This document shows, piece after piece, positions 58,641-64,000 of a stretch of DNA of 64,000 nt. Made by a program: the position numbers and the translations under genes. Within the stretch, counting starts at the first letter, position 1; every line of letters begins with the position of its first letter. The stretch comes from Anthoceros angustus (Eukaryota > Streptophyta > Anthocerotopsida > Anthocerotales > Anthocerotaceae): positions 1,054,001 through 1,118,000 of the forward strand of contig VJWM01000068.1 of the NCBI GenBank assembly GCA_010909165.1, in the 5' to 3' direction. A model generated the notes under the pieces. It ran no database searches and had not been told where the DNA came from. It saw only the letters and a list, made by a program, of their open reading frames with translations.

Positions 58641-59150
58641 CAAGGTCCAATGTTATTGCCAGGTGCTTGGACCGATGCCCTTGCGAGATGCTCGATTCGT
58701 GAACTGCGTCACTTCACGATCTCCATCGGGGCGGGTGCCTTGAGCATTCTGCGGCCGATCCACCAACAGGTCCGCCTCCTTCGCCAGCAGCATCACGTTG
58801 GCGACTCCTTCCAGAACGACTATGACCCCCCGGCTCCCCACGTCGGGCTGGATATCAACAGCCTCATATCCACGGCCACTGGGGAAGCCAGCGCTTTCGT
58901 CACAGAAGACCTCTTTTCTCCGCAGAAGGTGACCTTCTGGGTGGATTACGACGTCGACAGTCCCTGCCGGTGTCTGCTGCTAAGACGCCCGCCCTGAGAT
59001 CTCAGGCTAAGCTTCTCTTCTCCTACGCGCCTTTCGATTCGTCAAGCTTCATCAACCCGTCCTCGCATGTGGGATTCTCGGCTTCCACTGGAGGTTATAC
59101 GGAGTTGCATTTCGTCTACTCCTGGTCCTTCAGGACGTTCTTCTGACGAA
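58641..59150 (+). pseudogene. L-type lectin receptor kinase, lectin-domain fragment
   Basis: The frame 58650-58997 contains 'QNDYDPPAPHVGLDINSL', the metal- and sugar-binding signature of legume-type lectins (Asn, Asp and His positions kept), then 'KVTFWVDYDVDS'. After a frame change, pieces such as 'AKLLFSYAPFDSSSF', 'SSHVGFSASTG' and 'YTELHFVYSWSFRT' follow in the order seen in L-type lectin receptor kinases. No signal peptide, transmembrane helix or kinase domain follows, and a stop comes at about 59144. It is a decayed fragment, probably truncated on its left by the repeat block. Confidence 0.8.
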
Positions 59151-59489
59151 CCATCTTTCCTTTCCATGTCTAAGTGACATCGTGTGTTCGAAGCGAGTAG
59201 TAGCCTTGGCCAGTTTTTTGGCCACTGTTTCAAGGTGGAAATGCGCCCAGAGTAGAGTGCGGACGAGAGAGACGTAGAGAGTAATGTAGACTACGTGGAA
59301 GGAGATGGTGGATGTATTGACAAAGGAACTGGCACGAGCCTACAACAATTTCCCTCAAGGCAAGGTATTTGCAGAACGGCCTGAGGGACTAAATACTCTG
59401 AAGGACCTTGTATGGTGTCTGCTTGTTCTTTTGCCCTGCGTCCATGAGACAAGCATGGCCACACTAGCGTGGTATGCGTGGAGGTACTC

Positions 59490-60420
59490 GAACACGAGCT
59501 GAAACACAGGAAAGGTCTTTGGGTCACCTCTTTTGTTCTTAGCCAGCTCCGGAACTTGGCAACCAGTTTCTCTGTACGTGGCACAGGAGTCAACCAAAAG
59601 CAACCCTCATAAAGTATCGTGCTTTATTCCACCCTCATCCAGAATCCTACATCATCCAAGCTTTCTCCTCACTTGCCAAGAATCTTTTCTGCTCGTTTCC
59701 TGGTTGGCTGAGTCGAGCCCTGTCTTGCTTATCCCCTGCTTCACCCTCTGCCTCATCGTCTTCGTTTTCGTAGGCAAACGTCACAAGCAAGTTGCTTGAT
59801 TCCACTCATGCATGCCGTCAGGTTGGTCTACCAAATGGCCTTCTTAGGTGTTGAACGATGCTCCTGTTTGAATTCTGGGGGAGCAGGAACTTCGGGCTTG
59901 AAAACTGTCCCTCTTCTCAGAATCATTTCCCACTACCTCACCATCGTCCCACAGTGTTTCCTCCTGTTTACTGTCATCTGCACATTAGCACCTGTATGAT
60001 CTCCGCGATTTACCCTAAACCAACGACATCACCTACGCAGGCACGAAATCCAGTCAATTGTAAGCTTGTTGGCTGGAGTGAGTTCAGCACTCACTCTTCT
60101 CAAACCTATCCTCATTCAACATCGGCATTTCTTGCAGGCACTTCAAGAGTCTGTGCTCCTTCGCTCATTCCAGGTCCCTTTTGTCTAGCCTCCTCCTCAT
60201 TTTCAACATCCTCTACCTCTTTCCTTCTGCACCCATCCCCTCCAGATGCTCCAATGCTCTCCACGTCATCAAATGCCGAAGCACCTGCACCAGAAGCTTA
60301 ATTAGCCATCGCTGATAGACTTGGCCTGTTTATTTGTACTAACTCGCATTTCCTCTTCAGTTTCGTTCTCCTTGAACTGTACATAAGCTGCTCTTGGCGG
60401 CACCTTCTGGAACGAGTGAC
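59490..60420 (-). pseudogene. Second, older TFIIF-alpha pseudogene
   Basis: Diverged equivalents of four exons of the intact gene appear in the right order and orientation. Exon 8 end ('LVAKFRSWLRTKE', about 59520-59585), exon 6 (about 59640-59775), exon 5 (about 59850-59975, 'PPEFKQ'-like on minus) and exon 4 (about 60100-60420) are visible. Exon 7 is missing between exons 8 and 6. Divergence is much higher than in the 22-24 kb fragments, with many substitutions, so this is an old paralogue. Exons 1-3 and 9 were not found. Confidence 0.8.
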
Positions 60421-61058
60421 CTGACTTCCTGGAACGAGTGAAAAGACAAAACGACAGAAACAATTAAGACGATCCGTAACAAGCGTTCGATTCTTGCGAC
60501 TTCGGTAACCCAGCTAGGTCATCAAATTGCCCCCGGTCCCGTAAATAGGATCAAGTAACAAGCCAACATCCGATAAGCTCAGTTTTAGCTGCCCAGGGCC
60601 GTCCCGTTGTACGGACCAGGCAGCCACGGAGCCGGTCTGTTTTCAGAAGCGCGGCATTCCATAGCTGAGAAAGGAAAGCGGAGTGTAAGGGGCCGCTACC
60701 TGCTCGGCAAAGGACAGCGCGAGATCGGCATCAGATCTTGGTCCGCTGCTTACCGCCTCTGCTCTGTGCGTGAATTGTGGCATCCTGATGCTCGCTTTGC
60801 CATTCCCTTGTGCTTGTTCCGAATTTTGTTGGCCTGAATCGCGGCCGGCTAATCTGTCCTGATGCTGGCTGTGGAGCGCCCGAGGAATGTGGTGTCTATC
60901 TAGCATTGCTAAGCTGGAGTGAGGGTGGCTGGCTGGAATTGCTTGGGAGTGAGGTCATTTGGCTTGCGAGCTGCAGGTGCGCTCTAACGCGGCGTTTGGT
61001 GTGGTGTAGGAGCGGATCCGAGACCTGCCGCACCGTCCGCTGTGTCTGACACGTCTCG
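60421..61058 (+). promoter_or_regulatory. Upstream region of alpha-tubulin
   Basis: Mixed-composition region with no coding motif; the short frames on both strands (76-87 codons) look incidental. It must hold the tubulin promoter and 5' leader, but I see no clear TATA box. Confidence 0.4.
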
Positions 61059-63182
<2,124 letters not shown>

Positions 63183-63568
63183 GTATGATAATCCGAGCCA
63201 TTTCACAGTTAGGAACGAGCATCCCGACGTGACAGTGGTGGTTATTTATTATAAGGTCAGGACATCATATTATGTACCTATCTAGATCTTCAGCGGTAGG
63301 AATCCTTTATGACTTGCAAGATTGGACGAACTTATTTAGGGAGTGAGTGAATTTTGTTGTCTCAATAAGTTGGCCATGCTGAACTCCAGTTTTTTTTAAC
63401 CTGCCTTACCGTGTCTGTGGAAAGATGCTTGTGATTTTTCCTGTTGACATGAAAAGCTCACCTTATGCACCACGTTCATTCACGTTTCGAGCCGAGATGA
63501 TAATTTTTCCACCAGAGCGGTGGTGTTCAAGAACACCATTAAGTGAGAGCAGCTGCAGTTGTGCAGAG
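63183..63568. other. 3' regions between convergent alpha-tubulin and H2A
   Basis: It contains both genes' 3' untranslated regions. Just past the tubulin stop, 'GATAATCCGAGCCAT' (from 63162, spanning the last codons) is repeated at about 63186-63200. No animal-type histone stem-loop was seen, as expected for plants. Confidence 0.6.
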
Positions 63569-64000
63569 CTACTCGGCAGAGGATGATTTGCCTCCCTTTC
63601 CAGAAATTCCAGTTTTCTTTGGCAGAAGCACAGAGTGAATGTTTGGCAGAACCCCTCCGTTGGCGATGGTAACGGAGCCGAGCAGCTTGCTCAGTTCCTC
63701 GTCATTTCTTACTGCCAATTGAATGTGACGGGGCACTATCCTTGTCTTCTTGTTATCGCGAGACGCATTTCCAGCCAACTCAAGCACCTGCGCAAGGAGG
63801 GGTGTGAGAAACAAGACAACATGGACACTAAGAAGCGACAAGCACGAAGACTGTCATCTTCTGCAATTTCCAGCAGTGCCCACAGCGGTGAGCGTGGAAT
63901 CACCTCAGCGGCAAGATACTCGAGCACAGCGGCAAGGTAGACAGGGGCGCCCGCTCCCACACGGGTTGCGTACTTGCCAGCCTTGAGAAATCGGGCAATT
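63569..64000 (-). CDS. Histone H2A, partial (5' end beyond window)
   Basis: Core histone of the nucleosome. The window holds exon 63904-64000 (running off the right edge) and the last exon 63569-63787, separated by a 116-bp GT-AG intron placed after 'EYLAAE'. Visible signatures: '[19 protein letters not shown]', '[13 protein letters not shown]', '[20 protein letters not shown]', '[17 protein letters not shown]' and '[18 protein letters not shown]'. The tail '[16 protein letters not shown]' lacks the SQEF motif of H2A.X and the SPKK motif of plant H2A.W, so it is a canonical-type H2A. About the first 30 residues are outside the window. Confidence 0.95.

Overview
This is nuclear DNA from a land plant. 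The recognisable genes are plant genes interrupted by spliceosomal introns: LHCB6/CP24 (a minor photosystem II antenna protein), a LysM receptor-like kinase of the LYR type, the TFIIF alpha subunit with the plant-type zinc-binding N terminus, alpha-tubulin and histone H2A. There is also one nuclear tRNA-Ser(GCU). Nearly all introns are about 80-190 bp (most near 100 bp) and the coding regions are GC-rich. That is what I would expect from a Selaginella-type lycophyte, but the lineage call is inference.

Layout. (1) 1-11.4 kb: LHCB6 heads a tandemly repeated block. The block also holds a long foldback (inverted-repeat) element, a captured TFIIF-alpha exon fragment and an unidentified segment; it recurs two to four times with decay, and the second LHCB6 copy is frameshifted. 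(2) 11.4-21.3 kb: nested partial copies of one Ty1/copia retrotransposon, all broken. (3) 21.4-24.2 kb: a 1.2 kb tandem duplication carrying more TFIIF-alpha fragments. (4) 24.4-28.8 kb: a terminal-exon candidate, the LYR gene (minus strand, one frameshift) and tRNA-Ser (minus strand). (5) 29-31 kb: a MULE transposase remnant and short tandem repeats. (6) 32.0-35.0 kb: the complete nine-exon TFIIF-alpha gene (minus strand), which is the likely source of the scattered fragments. (7) 35.1-58.6 kb: a large gene-poor block built of ~0.9 kb direct and inverted repeats, AT-rich ~0.4 kb repeats in opposite orientations, and long GC-rich tracts with opposite strand skew. I recognise no protein in it. 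(8) 58.6-60.4 kb: an L-type lectin fragment and an old second TFIIF-alpha pseudogene. (9) 61.0-64.0 kb: an intact but atypical alpha-tubulin gene and, convergent to it, a histone H2A gene cut by the window edge.

The genes are unrelated housekeeping, photosynthesis and perception genes and do not form an operon or cluster. The main theme is repeated local duplication. Many second copies differ from the first by single-base losses inside homopolymer runs, which is the usual signature of long-read error. Part of the apparent duplication and pseudogenisation may therefore be an assembly product rather than biology.
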